Counted from the stretch's first letter, positions 17,431 through 27,425 are shown. The stretch: 64,000 nucleotides of DNA from Shewanella sp. VB17 (GCF_013248905.1 NZ_JABRVS010000001.1:868001-932000); one strand, 5' to 3'. Made by a program: numbers and translations. The notes: generated by a model not told the origin, from the sequence alone.

Positions 17431-19044
17431 ATGTTAAATAATAATATGAAAAGTAATTTGTTAGTTGTTCTCAATGAACAGCAATTAGAATACCAAAAAA
17501 AAATAATTAAAAAACTAACCTCAATATTCCCATTAAATTCATTTGTGGTTATTTGTAAGAAAGGTAATATTTTCGATGTTGAAAACATCAGAACATTAAC
17601 ATATGCGAGTAATATATCAGAAATAAATTTAAATATAGTCGAGGATACAACATATACAGGTGTAGTTATTGTTGGTAGTTCAAAAGAGGATGCAGTTTTA
17701 TGGCTTCCAATTTTAAGAGACGCAATCAATAAAAATGTAGAGTTTGTTTCTGTATTAAATTCTGATTTTGAACTAATACCATATCGTTTAATGGAGCGTG
17801 GTTTATCAAAAGTTATCTCTGTGTTTCCTGGGCCTATGGTTCCATTGAATATGGGATCCCATCAACGTGCTTTTAATCTGCTATTACATTTAAATCAGAG
17901 TGGCATTAGGACTGATGCCTTAATTACTGCAGGTAAACCAGAGCATGCTGAAAGAGCCAAAGGTTTATTGGAAACTATTTGCCCAAGAGTTTACACTTAT
18001 AAAAATAATAAAAGAAAACTTAGTCGTTATTTAATAATTCGTAGATGGTTAGAAAAAAAATCTCGTAACATTTTAGGCTATAAAAAACCAGTAGCTGAAC
18101 TTTTTGAAGATAGGCTTGACAATAAAGCTACTTATTCTGCACAGGTCACTTTGGCGAGAGTGTTAACTGAGAATGATTACCAATATGTTATTGTAAATTA
18201 TGCTTGGATGAATAATGTGAAAGCTCTAGTGCCAGAGAGTGTTAAGAATAAAATTATTTGGATTTGTGATACACACGATGTGCAATTTCAAAGAAATAAA
18301 ACTCAGAATGAAAGTGATCTTAGATTATTTTATAGCACAAAAAGAGAAAATAAATTGGAGTGTAAAGTATTAAATGAATATGATCACGTTCTAGCAATAT
18401 CAAAACCAGATAAAGAGTGCCTTAGTAAGGTACTTAATAAGGCCAAAGTCAGTTTAGTTGTAAGCGGGTTTGATTATGCCTTTATTCCAGCAAAAAATAA
18501 GGTTGGGAATAAACCTTTTAATTTTGGCTTTATTGGCGGGAAAATGGAAGCGAATGTTCGTTCTGTAGAACATATTCTTAACTTTTGGTGGCCTGAAATA
18601 AAGAAGTTAAGCCCTGATAGCAAGTTTTATATCGCAGGTTCTATATGTAATGTAGATAGAATTAAAAATTTGGTTTTTTTTGATTCTAGTATTGTTTGTT
18701 TAGGTTTTGTAGACTCATTAAGGGCATACTATTCAAAATTTGATATATCATTAAATCCTGTATTCGTACAGGGTGGATTAAATTTTAAGTCGGTAGAGGC
18801 ATTGTCTTCAGGAAAAATACTATTTACAAATACTATGGGTATTCAATGTTTACAAGATAAAAAAGTTGCATTTGTAATTGATAATACTGAACAATTACTT
18901 TCAAAACTCATGAGTCTAGAATCTAACAAACAATTCCAATTGTCTTCATTCAGAAATGGACAAAAACGTGCGCTTGAAATATTTTCTGATCATAATGCAT
19001 ATTCAAAACTAAAGGATATAATATTAATGGGTGAGCACAAATGA
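17431..19044 (+). CDS. GT4-type glycosyltransferase
   Basis: Encodes about 537 residues. The C-terminal half is a GT-B fold glycosyltransferase: a segment FGFIGGKMEANVRSVEHIL starts the second Rossmann domain, and FDISLNPVFVQGGLNFKSVEALSSGK carries the conserved acidic/glycine pattern (NFKSVEALSSG) that binds the sugar nucleotide in family 4 enzymes. The N-terminal about 190 residues are less typical and may be a separate domain. The start may be ATG 17431 or 17446; a GTG sits just upstream of the first. Codon use is very AT-rich, unlike the kps genes around it, as expected for a serotype block acquired by transfer. The sugar and acceptor are unknown. Confidence 0.75.
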   Translation: MLNNNMKSNLLVVLNEQQLEYQKKIIKKLTSIFPLNSFVVICKKGNIFDVENIRTLTYASNISEINLNIVEDTTYTGVVIVGSSKEDAVLWLPILRDAINKNVEFVSVLNSDFELIPYRLMERGLSKVISVFPGPMVPLNMGSHQRAFNLLLHLNQSGIRTDALITAGKPEHAERAKGLLETICPRVYTYKNNKRKLSRYLIIRRWLEKKSRNILGYKKPVAELFEDRLDNKATYSAQVTLARVLTENDYQYVIVNYAWMNNVKALVPESVKNKIIWICDTHDVQFQRNKTQNESDLRLFYSTKRENKLECKVLNEYDHVLAISKPDKECLSKVLNKAKVSLVVSGFDYAFIPAKNKVGNKPFNFGFIGGKMEANVRSVEHILNFWWPEIKKLSPDSKFYIAGSICNVDRIKNLVFFDSSIVCLGFVDSLRAYYSKFDISLNPVFVQGGLNFKSVEALSSGKILFTNTMGIQCLQDKKVAFVIDNTEQLLSKLMSLESNKQFQLSSFRNGQKRALEIFSDHNAYSKLKDIILMGEHK

Positions 19045-20303
19045 TTGGTAGAGTTAATATTATTATACAATCAGGTGACCACTTAGAGAATAAAAAGCGT
19101 ATATTACCTGTAGCATTGCAATTAAAAAGTCAGGGCTATAATCCAATTGTTCTAGTATATAAAAGTAAAGAAGAAACATTCTTTTTACATCATGGCATAG
19201 ATAGTGTTTCTCTTGAAAATTATAGGCATAAAAATAGAATAAAACTATTTATCCAGCGAAATGTAGTTAAAAAAAATCCTGACATATTATCTTATAATGG
19301 GGTTAGTTTTAATGATGTATTTTCGGTTGAATTGCAAAGAGGTAGGAGGTTAAATGATCATGCTAAAAAATCTATTATTTATCATATACAAATTCTTAGT
19401 TTTATTATTGAAGATATAGATCCCATTACTATTTTTATCTGGAATGGTTATACTGGTTTTTGTGCAAATACATTAAGAAATATATGTCAGTTAAAGACCA
19501 TTAAATCATTTTATATGGAGCGTTCCCTTCTAAAAAGTGGTGTTTTTTTTGATAGTGAAGGAGTAAATGGTTTTAGCTCACTTTGTAATGAGGTAACTAA
19601 AAGTGAACTTGTACAGTATAATGGTAGTGAGCAAAAACATATCAAAATAAAAGGGAAATTAAATTTAACTAAAAATTATTTTTCTTCAAAATGGAATAAA
19701 ATACTATTCCTACCTCTTCAGGTACAGTCTGATACAAATATTATTTTATTTAGCCACAATGTAAAAACAATGAGGGAGTTAGTTCTTACTATTCTTAACT
19801 CAATACCTAACGATACCTTACTTGTAATACGACATCACCCTGAAGAAGTAGAACAACAGCTAAATCTTCCCTTGGCTAATAATATTTTATATTCAAATGA
19901 TGAAAGTTTAAACTATTGGATATCAGTAAGTGATTTAGTGGTAACGATTAATTCAACCGTAGGATTTGAGGCGCTAATATCAGGCAGACCAGTTTTAACT
20001 TTTGGTAAAAGTATATATTCAGGTAAAGGTTTATGTAAAGAAGTCAATGAATTAGATCAGTTGAAAGGTGTTTTGGCAGATGAAGAAACGTATAGAGCTC
20101 CAAATATTGAAATAATTAAAAACTACGCTAATATCTTGGTGGGGAAACATACTTGCATTTCAGGAGAGTTAAATTCTGAGCTAATATATAATTTTCCTGT
20201 TGTAAAAAATGAAAGTGTTATTTTTTACAATTCTTATAAAGTAAATCCAACTAAAGTAAAAATAAAAGCACAAGATATTTATAAAAAGTTAGGTGGTTTT
20301 TAA
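19041..20303 (+). CDS. Capsular polysaccharide synthesis protein, KpsC/KpsS-like C-terminal half
   Basis: Encodes 420 residues and overlaps the preceding glycosyltransferase gene by 4 bases, so both are co-translated. The segment DLVVTINSTVGFEALISGRP at about residues 300-320, followed by TFGKSIYSGKG, is the hallmark of the capsule-synthesis domain also seen in KpsC and KpsS (compare VTVNSTVGISALL in KpsS of this window). The N-terminal half is poorly conserved. It is probably a glycosyltransferase acting on the capsule repeat or on its linker; donor and acceptor cannot be named. Codon use is very AT-rich. Confidence 0.7.
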   Translation: MIGRVNIIIQSGDHLENKKRILPVALQLKSQGYNPIVLVYKSKEETFFLHHGIDSVSLENYRHKNRIKLFIQRNVVKKNPDILSYNGVSFNDVFSVELQRGRRLNDHAKKSIIYHIQILSFIIEDIDPITIFIWNGYTGFCANTLRNICQLKTIKSFYMERSLLKSGVFFDSEGVNGFSSLCNEVTKSELVQYNGSEQKHIKIKGKLNLTKNYFSSKWNKILFLPLQVQSDTNIILFSHNVKTMRELVLTILNSIPNDTLLVIRHHPEEVEQQLNLPLANNILYSNDESLNYWISVSDLVVTINSTVGFEALISGRPVLTFGKSIYSGKGLCKEVNELDQLKGVLADEETYRAPNIEIIKNYANILVGKHTCISGELNSELIYNFPVVKNESVIFYNSYKVNPTKVKIKAQDIYKKLGGF

Positions 20304-20310
20304 AAAAGGT

Positions 20311-20602
20311 ATGTTTATAAATTTGGGTGTGAACTTAAATTATACTGATAAATTAAACTTAGATTATAGAAATTATGAGGTTACTATTGATCGTGATTAC
20401 TTAATGTCAGAGTTTAAGTCTGTTTTAAATAAAAAAAACAAATTTAAATATAGAGTTGATAAAAGACAAGAAAAGTATAGAAAGTAAGGTTGGTGTATTA
20501 ATCGCTAGTCGTGATAAAAAAAATATAGTTAATAACAATGATGTTATTATATTAGATAAATACCTTTGTATACATCCGAGTTATTTTAATTTTTTATGTT
20601 AA
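20311..20602 (+). pseudogene. Frameshifted or two-frame small gene of the serotype block
   Basis: Starting at ATG 20311 (AAAAAAGG just upstream), frame 1 is open for 58 codons to a stop at 20487. Frame 2 remains open across the same region, and after an eight-A run near 20431-20438 it continues without a stop to TAA at 20600-20602, reading VGVLIASRDKKNIV and DVIILDKYL near its end. Frame 2 has a protein-like character there. The simplest view is a single gene of about 97 codons interrupted by a one-base slip at the A8 run. It could be a decayed gene, a sequencing error or slippage-dependent expression. I recognise no family. Confidence 0.4.
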
Positions 20603-20623
20603 ATGTTTGAGTAAGGAGGCATT

Positions 20624-21616
20624 TTGAAACAAGTTGAATTAAAAGAATATATTGAAATAAATGATAATATATGTTTTTATCCAAGTACAGTTGATTATGT
20701 TAGGCGTAATTTAAATGATAGTCATCATGTAAATTTAAATGATCCCGATTTAAAAGTTGTTGAACTTAATGATGTATATGTGACTCCTGATGGCTTTGTT
20801 TTTAACGATCAATATTTCATTTCTGATTTGGGCTATCAAGATGTTGTTAATAAAAACTTTAAGCTAGCACAATCAGAAATTACAGTTGACACGCACTTAA
20901 CCATTCAGCAATCGAATTTGTTAGGCGGACACAAAAATTATTATCATTGGTTAATAAATTGGATGCCCCGGCTGTTTTTATTAGAAATGTGTGGTTTTTG
21001 TCAAGGAAATTTACTTGTCAATGGAACACTTGCAAATTTTCAAAAAAAAACTTTTGAATATTTAGTTATTCATTCTAATTACAATCTAATTAGAATGAAT
21101 AAAGTAGTGTTTGTTAAAAATCTTCGTGTGCCAGTGTTCTTTATGAATCCATTACATTCACCTTTTGCAATTTCACAGTTAAGAAATAGGGCTAGACTTG
21201 ATATGGAGATTTCTTTACCTAGAAAAATATTTGTTTCAAGAAAAGATGCTTTTGGTAGAAAAATCATTAATGAGGATGTTTTTTTTGGTGCATTAAAAGA
21301 ATATAGCTATGAGTTGGTTAAATTAGAATCGTTAACTTTCCAACAGCAAATACAAATATTTTCCAATGCTACACACATTGTTTCGCCACATGGAGCAGGA
21401 CTTGTAAATATGGCTTTTTCAAGAAATTTGAAATCTGTTATTGAAATATTCAATACAGCTTGGAGTCCGGTGTATTGGAGTCTTGCTAGGATTGTTGGAG
21501 TAACAAAATATAGCTCGTATAATGCAATAGCAGTTGATAATGGTTTAAAACCTCAACTTCATGATTTAAAGATTGACGTTGGTAACTTTATGTTGAATTT
21601 TGTAAATGAACTGTAA
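20624..21616 (+). CDS. GT61 (DUF563) type glycosyltransferase
   Basis: Encodes 330 residues from a TTG start with a strong ribosome binding site (AAGGAGG about 6 bases before). The motif SPHGAGLVNMAFSRN at about residues 253-268, followed by VIEIFN, is the conserved C-terminal signature of the DUF563 / glycosyltransferase family 61 proteins. HKNYYHWLINWMPRLFLLE near residues 105-123 is the other conserved block (YHWL..W.PRL). It is cytoplasmic with no membrane segment. It is very AT-rich, like the two transferases before it. It probably adds a sugar in the capsule repeat unit. Confidence 0.8.
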   Translation: MKQVELKEYIEINDNICFYPSTVDYVRRNLNDSHHVNLNDPDLKVVELNDVYVTPDGFVFNDQYFISDLGYQDVVNKNFKLAQSEITVDTHLTIQQSNLLGGHKNYYHWLINWMPRLFLLEMCGFCQGNLLVNGTLANFQKKTFEYLVIHSNYNLIRMNKVVFVKNLRVPVFFMNPLHSPFAISQLRNRARLDMEISLPRKIFVSRKDAFGRKIINEDVFFGALKEYSYELVKLESLTFQQQIQIFSNATHIVSPHGAGLVNMAFSRNLKSVIEIFNTAWSPVYWSLARIVGVTKYSSYNAIAVDNGLKPQLHDLKIDVGNFMLNFVNEL

Positions 21617-22060
21617 TTATCATTCTTAATAAATAACTATTCACATTATTAGTTAGGTTTATTAAGAGTATCTGACGGATTATTCTTATAAACATTTATT
21701 TAATTATCAAAGCTGTTTTTCAGGCTGGTCACTTTGCCTTTCCCTAGGGTGACACCATAGAAATATTTAATGTTAATGATTTGCTATCTATTTTTTTAAT
21801 AATAGTTGATTCAGGAAGTCATTAGTTTGTGATCTCTAATGCGTTAAGTCATAATTTAAAACCTGCTTATTTCCATATTTTTTTAGTTATAGAAAATGAT
21901 AATAAAATTTTATCATTTTATTTGTTCCAAGATGTTTTGTACGCTATTAACTTCATCAGGTTACAAATATATTTATGATGATTTGTCAGGCAAAGGACAC
22001 CTGTGTTTTAAGAAATAATAATTGAATATATTTCGATTTTAAATGATTAGGTATTAATAA
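21617..22060. other. AT-rich gap between GT61 gene and manC, with a strong stem-loop
   Basis: 444 bases without a plausible gene. AAAATGATAA at 21893-21902 is perfectly complementary to TTATCATTTT at 21910-21919 (loop of 7), which could act as a weak terminator or a protein site. Composition returns towards the background at the end, where manC begins. Confidence 0.4.
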
Positions 22061-23473
22061 ATGAAAATTATCCCCGTTATTATGGCCGGAGGCAGTGGCA
22101 CACGCCTTTGGCCGATGAGCAGGAAAGCTTACCCAAAACAGTTCTTACAACTGGTTGGCGAAAAAACGTTAATCCAACAGACTTGTGAACGCGCATCTGC
22201 AATATCGAAAGAAGCACCGATCATAATTTGCAATGAAGATCATCGGTTTCTATGTGCAGAGCAACTTCGTCAAATAGGTATTGAATCTGCAAAAATTTTG
22301 CTTGAGCCAATAGGTAAAAATACTGCACCTGCAATTGCTTTAGCTGCGGAATATATTCAGCAACAGTTCGATGATGCAGTGATGGTCGTGATGTCTGCCG
22401 ACCACTACATTGATGATACTGCTTACTTTGCGGATACGGTTCGTTATGTCTGCGAACATGCATATAATGGTCACATTATCACCTTTGGCGTAACCCCAAC
22501 CCAGCCAGAAACTGGCTATGGTTACATCAAAAAAGGCGCAGCGAGTCATAATGGAATTTACAACATAGCCGAGTTTGTTGAAAAGCCGAATAAAGAAACG
22601 GCTATCCGATATATGCAAAGCCAGGATTACCTGTGGAACAGCGGCATGTTCACCATGAAAGCTTCTAGTTACTTGGCTGAGTTGGTAAAATTTGAACCCC
22701 AAATGTACGATGCTTGTCATAAAGCCGTCAAACAAGCTAAAGAGGACTTAGAATTTATCCGACCGGATAAAACTGCCTTTGCAATCTGCCCAGAAAACTC
22801 TATCGATTACGCAGTGATGGAAAATACGGATAAGGGGTTAGTTATTGAATTTCAGAGTAGTTGGAGTGATATAGGATCTTGGTCTAGCATTTGGGAGTTA
22901 GCCGACAAAGATGTAAGTGGTAACCACTGCCAGGGCGAAACGATATTGGTCAATGCGCATAACAACTATGTGCATAGCCTAGAAAAACACATTGCCATTC
23001 TCGGGCTAGATAACCTGATTGTCATTGATACTAAAGATGCTTTGTTGATTGCAAACAAAGATCAGGTGCAAAACATCAAACAAGTGGTTGAGCAGTTAAA
23101 AGCTGGCTCACCTCAGCTGACTGAAAACCATCGTCAAGTATATCGGCCATGGGGTCACTATGACTCCATCGGCAGTGGCGAGCGATATCAAGTGAAAAAA
23201 ATAACCGTATCATCTGGAGAAAAACTGTCAGTGCAAATGCACTACCACAGAGCCGAACATTGGATTGTGGTCAAAGGTACGGCCAATGTTACCGTTGGCG
23301 AGAAAGAAACCCTAGTCACTGAAAATCAGTCGGTTTATATCCCTATAGGTGAAATTCACAGCCTTGAAAACAAGGGTAAAATACCTCTCGAGTTAATAGA
23401 GGTACAATCAGGCACTTATTTGGGTGAAGACGACATCGTTCGCTTTACTGATATTTACGGAAGGGTGAGTTGA
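22061..23473 (+). CDS. manC: Mannose-1-phosphate guanylyltransferase / mannose-6-phosphate isomerase
   Basis: Encodes 470 residues, the usual size of the bifunctional enzyme (also named cpsB). The nucleotidyltransferase signature GGSGTRLWPMSRKAYPKQF is at residues 10-28, and FVEKPNKETA and the stretch LWNSGMF follow. From about residue 361 a cupin-type isomerase domain follows (RPWGHYDSI, then VQMHYHRAEHWIVVKGTA with metal-binding His). It makes GDP-mannose for the capsule. Its stop overlaps the manB start by 4 bases. Confidence 0.95.
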   Translation: MKIIPVIMAGGSGTRLWPMSRKAYPKQFLQLVGEKTLIQQTCERASAISKEAPIIICNEDHRFLCAEQLRQIGIESAKILLEPIGKNTAPAIALAAEYIQQQFDDAVMVVMSADHYIDDTAYFADTVRYVCEHAYNGHIITFGVTPTQPETGYGYIKKGAASHNGIYNIAEFVEKPNKETAIRYMQSQDYLWNSGMFTMKASSYLAELVKFEPQMYDACHKAVKQAKEDLEFIRPDKTAFAICPENSIDYAVMENTDKGLVIEFQSSWSDIGSWSSIWELADKDVSGNHCQGETILVNAHNNYVHSLEKHIAILGLDNLIVIDTKDALLIANKDQVQNIKQVVEQLKAGSPQLTENHRQVYRPWGHYDSIGSGERYQVKKITVSSGEKLSVQMHYHRAEHWIVVKGTANVTVGEKETLVTENQSVYIPIGEIHSLENKGKIPLELIEVQSGTYLGEDDIVRFTDIYGRVS

Positions 23474-24870
23474 TGAATAGCCAAGCTACTGCCAGTCCAT
23501 TAACTTGCTTCAAAGCCTACGACATACGTGGTCAGCTAGGAACGCAAATCAACGAAGATATCGCCTACCGAATAGGCCGTGCATTTGCCATTCATTTAAA
23601 GGCTAAGACTGTCGTTGTTGGTGGAGATGCAAGAGAGACAAGCGAGCCGCTTAAAATGGCGCTAGCCCAAGGCCTACAAGATGAAGGCTGTGATGTTGTC
23701 GACATTGGCATGGTTGGCACTGAGGAGATCTACTTTGCTACCAGTTACCTGAAAGTTGATGGCGGAATCATTGTCACCGCGTCCCATAATCCTATTGACT
23801 ATAACGGCATGAAGCTGGTACGAGAAAATAGTAAACCCATCTCAGGTGACACAGGCTTATTTGATATTCAATACTTAGCAGAATCGCAGCCTTGGCTAGA
23901 AAGCGAAAGTGCGATAAAACGAGATCAAGAAAAAGGTACTTATACTCTAGTAAGCAATCTAGAACCCTATGCCGATCACTTACTTACTTATGTCAAAGCA
24001 GACAATTTCAAGCCATTAAAATTAGTGGTGAACTCGGGTAACGGTGCAGCTGGACATGTTATCGACGAGCTCGAGCAGGGATTAAAACAGCTCAAAGTAC
24101 CGATCACTTTTATCAAGGTACACCATCAACCAGATCATACATTCCCTAACGGCATACCAAATCCGTTACTACCAGAGAATAGGGAAGATACTCGTAGAGC
24201 AGTACTCGAGCACAAGGCGGATATGGGTATCGCCTGGGATGGTGATTTTGACCGCTGCTTCCTGTTTGATGAAAACGGCGAGTTTATTGAAGGCTACTAC
24301 ATCGTAGGGTTGTTAGCTGAGGCGTTTCTTAAAAAGAATCCTGGTGAGAAGGTAATCTACGATCCTAGGGTTTACTGGAATACTGTCGATATCATTGAAT
24401 CTAATGGCGGCGTTCCAATCATGTCCAAAACAGGGCATGCATTCATTAAAGAACGTATGCGACAAGAAGATGCTGTCTACGGCGGCGAGATGAGTGCCCA
24501 CCACTACTTCAGAGACTTCAACTATTGCGATAGCGGCATGATCCCTTGGTTGTTAGTGGCTGAATTAGTGTGTACAAAACAGCAAGCACTCTCTCAAATG
24601 GTTAAAAATCGTATAAGTAAGTATCCTAGTTCTGGTGAGATTAATTTTAAAGTGTCTTCGGTAGTAGATATGCTAGCAAAGATTAAGAATCATACATGGG
24701 AAAACCTTCTTGAAATCAGAGAAATAGATGGGATTGATATGATCTTCAAGGATTGGAGATTTAACTTGAGAGGTTCAAATACAGAACCATTTATTAGGTT
24801 AAATATTGAATCTAAACAGAATGATATAAACGAAAAAATTAATAAATTAAATAAGTTGGTTTTATGTTGA
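23470..24870 (+). CDS. manB: Phosphomannomutase
   Basis: Encodes 466 residues. It converts mannose-6-phosphate to mannose-1-phosphate, feeding ManC (also named cpsG). The phosphoserine loop TASHNP is at residues 103-108 with Ser105, and the metal loop DGDFDRCF is at about residues 257-264. The sugar-binding GGEMSAHHYFRDF and phosphate-binding RGSNTEPFIRLN close the four-domain structure. The start may be ATG 23470 or 23473. It overlaps both manC and kdsA. The last 90 residues are in more AT-rich DNA than the rest, a possible recombination point. Confidence 0.94.
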   Translation: MMNSQATASPLTCFKAYDIRGQLGTQINEDIAYRIGRAFAIHLKAKTVVVGGDARETSEPLKMALAQGLQDEGCDVVDIGMVGTEEIYFATSYLKVDGGIIVTASHNPIDYNGMKLVRENSKPISGDTGLFDIQYLAESQPWLESESAIKRDQEKGTYTLVSNLEPYADHLLTYVKADNFKPLKLVVNSGNGAAGHVIDELEQGLKQLKVPITFIKVHHQPDHTFPNGIPNPLLPENREDTRRAVLEHKADMGIAWDGDFDRCFLFDENGEFIEGYYIVGLLAEAFLKKNPGEKVIYDPRVYWNTVDIIESNGGVPIMSKTGHAFIKERMRQEDAVYGGEMSAHHYFRDFNYCDSGMIPWLLVAELVCTKQQALSQMVKNRISKYPSSGEINFKVSSVVDMLAKIKNHTWENLLEIREIDGIDMIFKDWRFNLRGSNTEPFIRLNIESKQNDINEKINKLNKLVLC

Positions 24871-25685
24871 AAATGAATTTTGATAATCAAAAACCATTCA
24901 CTCTCTTCGGCGGCATCAACGTCTTAGAATCTCGAGATTTTGCGATGCGAGTTTGTGAGGAATACGTTAGAGTTACTGAGAAGCTAGGCATTCCTTATGT
25001 ATTTAAAGCCTCATTTGATAAAGCAAATCGCTCGTCGATAAACTCCTATCGTGGTCCAGGTATGGAAGAGGGGCTTAAGATATTTCAAGAGATCAAAACT
25101 ACCTTTGGTGTGCCGATTATTACCGATGTGCATGAATGTCACCAAGCGGCTCCTGTTGCTGAGGTTGTGGACATTATTCAGTTGCCTGCTTTTTTAGCCC
25201 GTCAAACAGATTTAGTCGTGGCTATGGCTAAAACTGGCGCAATCATCAATGTTAAAAAACCACAATTTTTAGCGGCACATGAGATGCGTCATATCATTAC
25301 TAAGTTCAAAGAAGCTGACAATGAAAAGATTTTGTTGTGTGAACGTGGCTCTTGCTTCGGTTACAACAATCTCGTAGTAGATATGTTGGGTATGAATGAA
25401 ATGAAAAGTATGGCACCAGTGATTTTTGATGCGACTCATGCTTTACAAAAACCTGGCGGACGTGAAGATTCAGCTGGCGGACGTCGAGCTCAAGCTTTTG
25501 AACTGGCGCGTTCAGGTATGGCCTTAGGACTTGCTGGTTTGTTTTTAGAATCTCATCCTGATCCTGATAATGCCTTATGCGATGGTCCTTGTGCACTGCC
25601 GTTAGATAAATTAGAACCGTATTTAGTTCAAATGAAAGCGGTTGATGACTTAGTTAAGTCGTTTGTTAAAATTGATATATTTTAA
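24864..25685 (+). CDS. kdsA: 3-deoxy-8-phosphooctulonate (Kdo-8-P) synthase
   Basis: Encodes 273 residues. It condenses phosphoenolpyruvate with arabinose-5-phosphate to Kdo-8-phosphate. Family blocks are YVFKASFDKANRSSINSYRG (about residues 45-64, a PEP-binding region), VPIITDVHE, QLPAFLARQTDLVVAMAKTG and ICERGSCFGYNNLVVDM-like LLCERGSCFGYNN. It overlaps the end of manB. Together with kpsF upstream and kdsB downstream it gives the capsule locus its own Kdo supply; kdsC (phosphatase) is not seen here and is presumably elsewhere. This is likely a second, capsule-dedicated copy. Confidence 0.95.
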   Translation: MLKMNFDNQKPFTLFGGINVLESRDFAMRVCEEYVRVTEKLGIPYVFKASFDKANRSSINSYRGPGMEEGLKIFQEIKTTFGVPIITDVHECHQAAPVAEVVDIIQLPAFLARQTDLVVAMAKTGAIINVKKPQFLAAHEMRHIITKFKEADNEKILLCERGSCFGYNNLVVDMLGMNEMKSMAPVIFDATHALQKPGGREDSAGGRRAQAFELARSGMALGLAGLFLESHPDPDNALCDGPCALPLDKLEPYLVQMKAVDDLVKSFVKIDIF

Positions 25686-25877
25686 ATAAAAATAATACTA
25701 TGTTAATGGCATTTAATTAATAACTAATAATTTTTCCTTTACCAGAACTTATATCCAGTACTAAGACTTCATAAATATCGTTTGGATTGGCTTACATACT
25801 TGTAAACGTATTTTTAGATTATATGAAATGTGGATATTTTGCTTTTACTTCATAAATAAATTTTACAAGGATTTAAA

Positions 25878-26675
25878 ATGAAATATAAAATTGTTATTCC
25901 AGCAAGGTTTTCATCTACGCGTTTACCTGGTAAGTCGTTGATCGATATCCTTGGTCATCCTATGATTTGGCATACTTACCAACGCGCACTCGAAACGGGT
26001 ATTAATGCTAATGACATTGTGATTGCAACTGATCATCAAGAGACGATGGATATTGCTAAAGCTTTTGGTGCTCAGGTTGTGATGACCCGAACTGATCATG
26101 AATCTGGTACATCAAGAATTGCAGAAGTTGCTGAAATATTGAATTGGAGTGGTGATACGATCATTGTCAATTTACAAGGTGATGAGCCACTATTAGATTC
26201 TAAATATATTGAATTAGCAGCACAGACACTTGCCGATAATCCACATGCTGGGATAGCGACTTTAGGCAGTAAAATAATGGTGTCAGAAGATTTAAATAAT
26301 CCTAATTGTGTCAAAGTAGTTTGTGATTATAGTGGCAAAGCTATTTATTTTTCTCGTTCGGCTATCCCTTTTGCTCGTGATGGTTTTGAACTGGCAAGTT
26401 TTGAGTGCCCATCTAACCCTTGGTTACGTCACATTGGTATGTATGCTTATCGAGTTGAGACATTGTTTGCTTACCAACAATGGCCGTGTTCAGTACTTGA
26501 ATCATTAGAGAAGCTGGAGCAGTTAAGGGCTATTTATAATAATGCTCATATTCAGGTGGCATGCGTAGATAAAGCACCTAGCCATGGTGTCGATAATCTG
26601 GATGATCTTATTAGAGTAAGAAACATCATGGCTCAGAAACAAGTTAGAAATGAAAAATTTGCTATGGTTAGCTAA
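25878..26675 (+). CDS. kdsB: CMP-Kdo synthetase (3-deoxy-manno-octulosonate cytidylyltransferase)
   Basis: Encodes 265 residues. It activates Kdo to CMP-Kdo for the KpsC/KpsS linker transferases. The N-terminal IPARFSSTRLPGKSL (residues about 6-20) is the nucleotide-binding motif, and NLQGDEPLL and FSRSAIPFARDG are typical of KdsB/KpsU. The C-terminal stretch LESLEKLEQLRAIYN also fits. AAGGA lies about 7 bases before the start. In a kps locus it corresponds to kpsU. It lies 192 bases after kdsA. Confidence 0.95.
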   Translation: MKYKIVIPARFSSTRLPGKSLIDILGHPMIWHTYQRALETGINANDIVIATDHQETMDIAKAFGAQVVMTRTDHESGTSRIAEVAEILNWSGDTIIVNLQGDEPLLDSKYIELAAQTLADNPHAGIATLGSKIMVSEDLNNPNCVKVVCDYSGKAIYFSRSAIPFARDGFELASFECPSNPWLRHIGMYAYRVETLFAYQQWPCSVLESLEKLEQLRAIYNNAHIQVACVDKAPSHGVDNLDDLIRVRNIMAQKQVRNEKFAMVS

Positions 26676-27107
26676 TTAAATTTGTGTAACAAATCCATTA
26701 GTTTCATCTAGGCTGACTTGGATTTGATGTATTAACTTTTGTTGCTCTTTATCATTCCGTTTTAAGCCTGTGGTGTTTCCCCAAATAGGCCCTGGCCAAG
26801 CAATATCATCGGTATACCGGGCAACGTGATGAATGTGCAGTTGTGAGACGATATTACCCAGTGAAGCGACATTAATTTTATCAGGGCTAAATACCTCTTC
26901 TAATTTTGTGCTGACAGTACTTGACTCTCTGATTAGCTGAACTTGTTGTTTATGAGATAGTTGGTGAACTTCGGTTATATCATTGATCCTCGGAACAAGT
27001 ATTAGCCAAGGGCCAATGTCCTCTTTACTTAATCTTATCTCACAAAGTGGCATGAAACCCACACTATCACTATCCATGTCAATGCGTTCATGTAGTTTAA
27101 AATGCAT
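26676..27107 (-). CDS. HIT-family nucleotide-binding protein
   Basis: Encodes 143 residues. The motif QLHIHHVARY at about residues 89-98 is the HxHxxxR form of the histidine triad, followed by DIAWPGPIWG as in the short bacterial HIT proteins. These hydrolyse or bind nucleotides, but the third histidine of the classic triad is replaced, so the activity is uncertain. It is on the opposite strand to the capsule genes and converges on kdsB with no space between the stops. Its relation to capsule synthesis is probably coincidental. Confidence 0.8.
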   Translation of the reverse strand: MHFKLHERIDMDSDSVGFMPLCEIRLSKEDIGPWLILVPRINDITEVHQLSHKQQVQLIRESSTVSTKLEEVFSPDKINVASLGNIVSQLHIHHVARYTDDIAWPGPIWGNTTGLKRNDKEQQKLIHQIQVSLDETNGFVTQI

Positions 27108-27425
27108 GATGAAAATCCTATTTTTTTAATTGTTTTTTAACATTTTTACCTCATAAAAATGTAACGCCATAATATCACTTTTCTACGGGCTACAATAATA
27201 ATGGTTATATATTAAGATACTATTGAATTTGAGCGTGATCGGATGGGGGCTCAGGTGACGATGACATCGAGAAAGTTCGACGCGCTAGAGAGCATCTGCT
27301 TATAGCCGAAGCTAACTTCTGAAGCATATTCAAGATGAGTTGATCATCAACCATGAGTAAGTAAGGGTTGAGATTGTTCTTCTGCTCTTGAGGCTCTCAC
27401 AGTACACAAGATTAAGAGTTATTTT
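27108..27425. other. Gap between the HIT gene and kpsC
   Basis: 318 bases, divergent between the HIT gene and kpsC, so it should hold a promoter in each direction. The segment at about 27250-27322 reads in one frame as a short protein-like tail (DDIEKVRRAREHLL then a stop) and may be a gene remnant. I cannot identify it. Confidence 0.3.
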
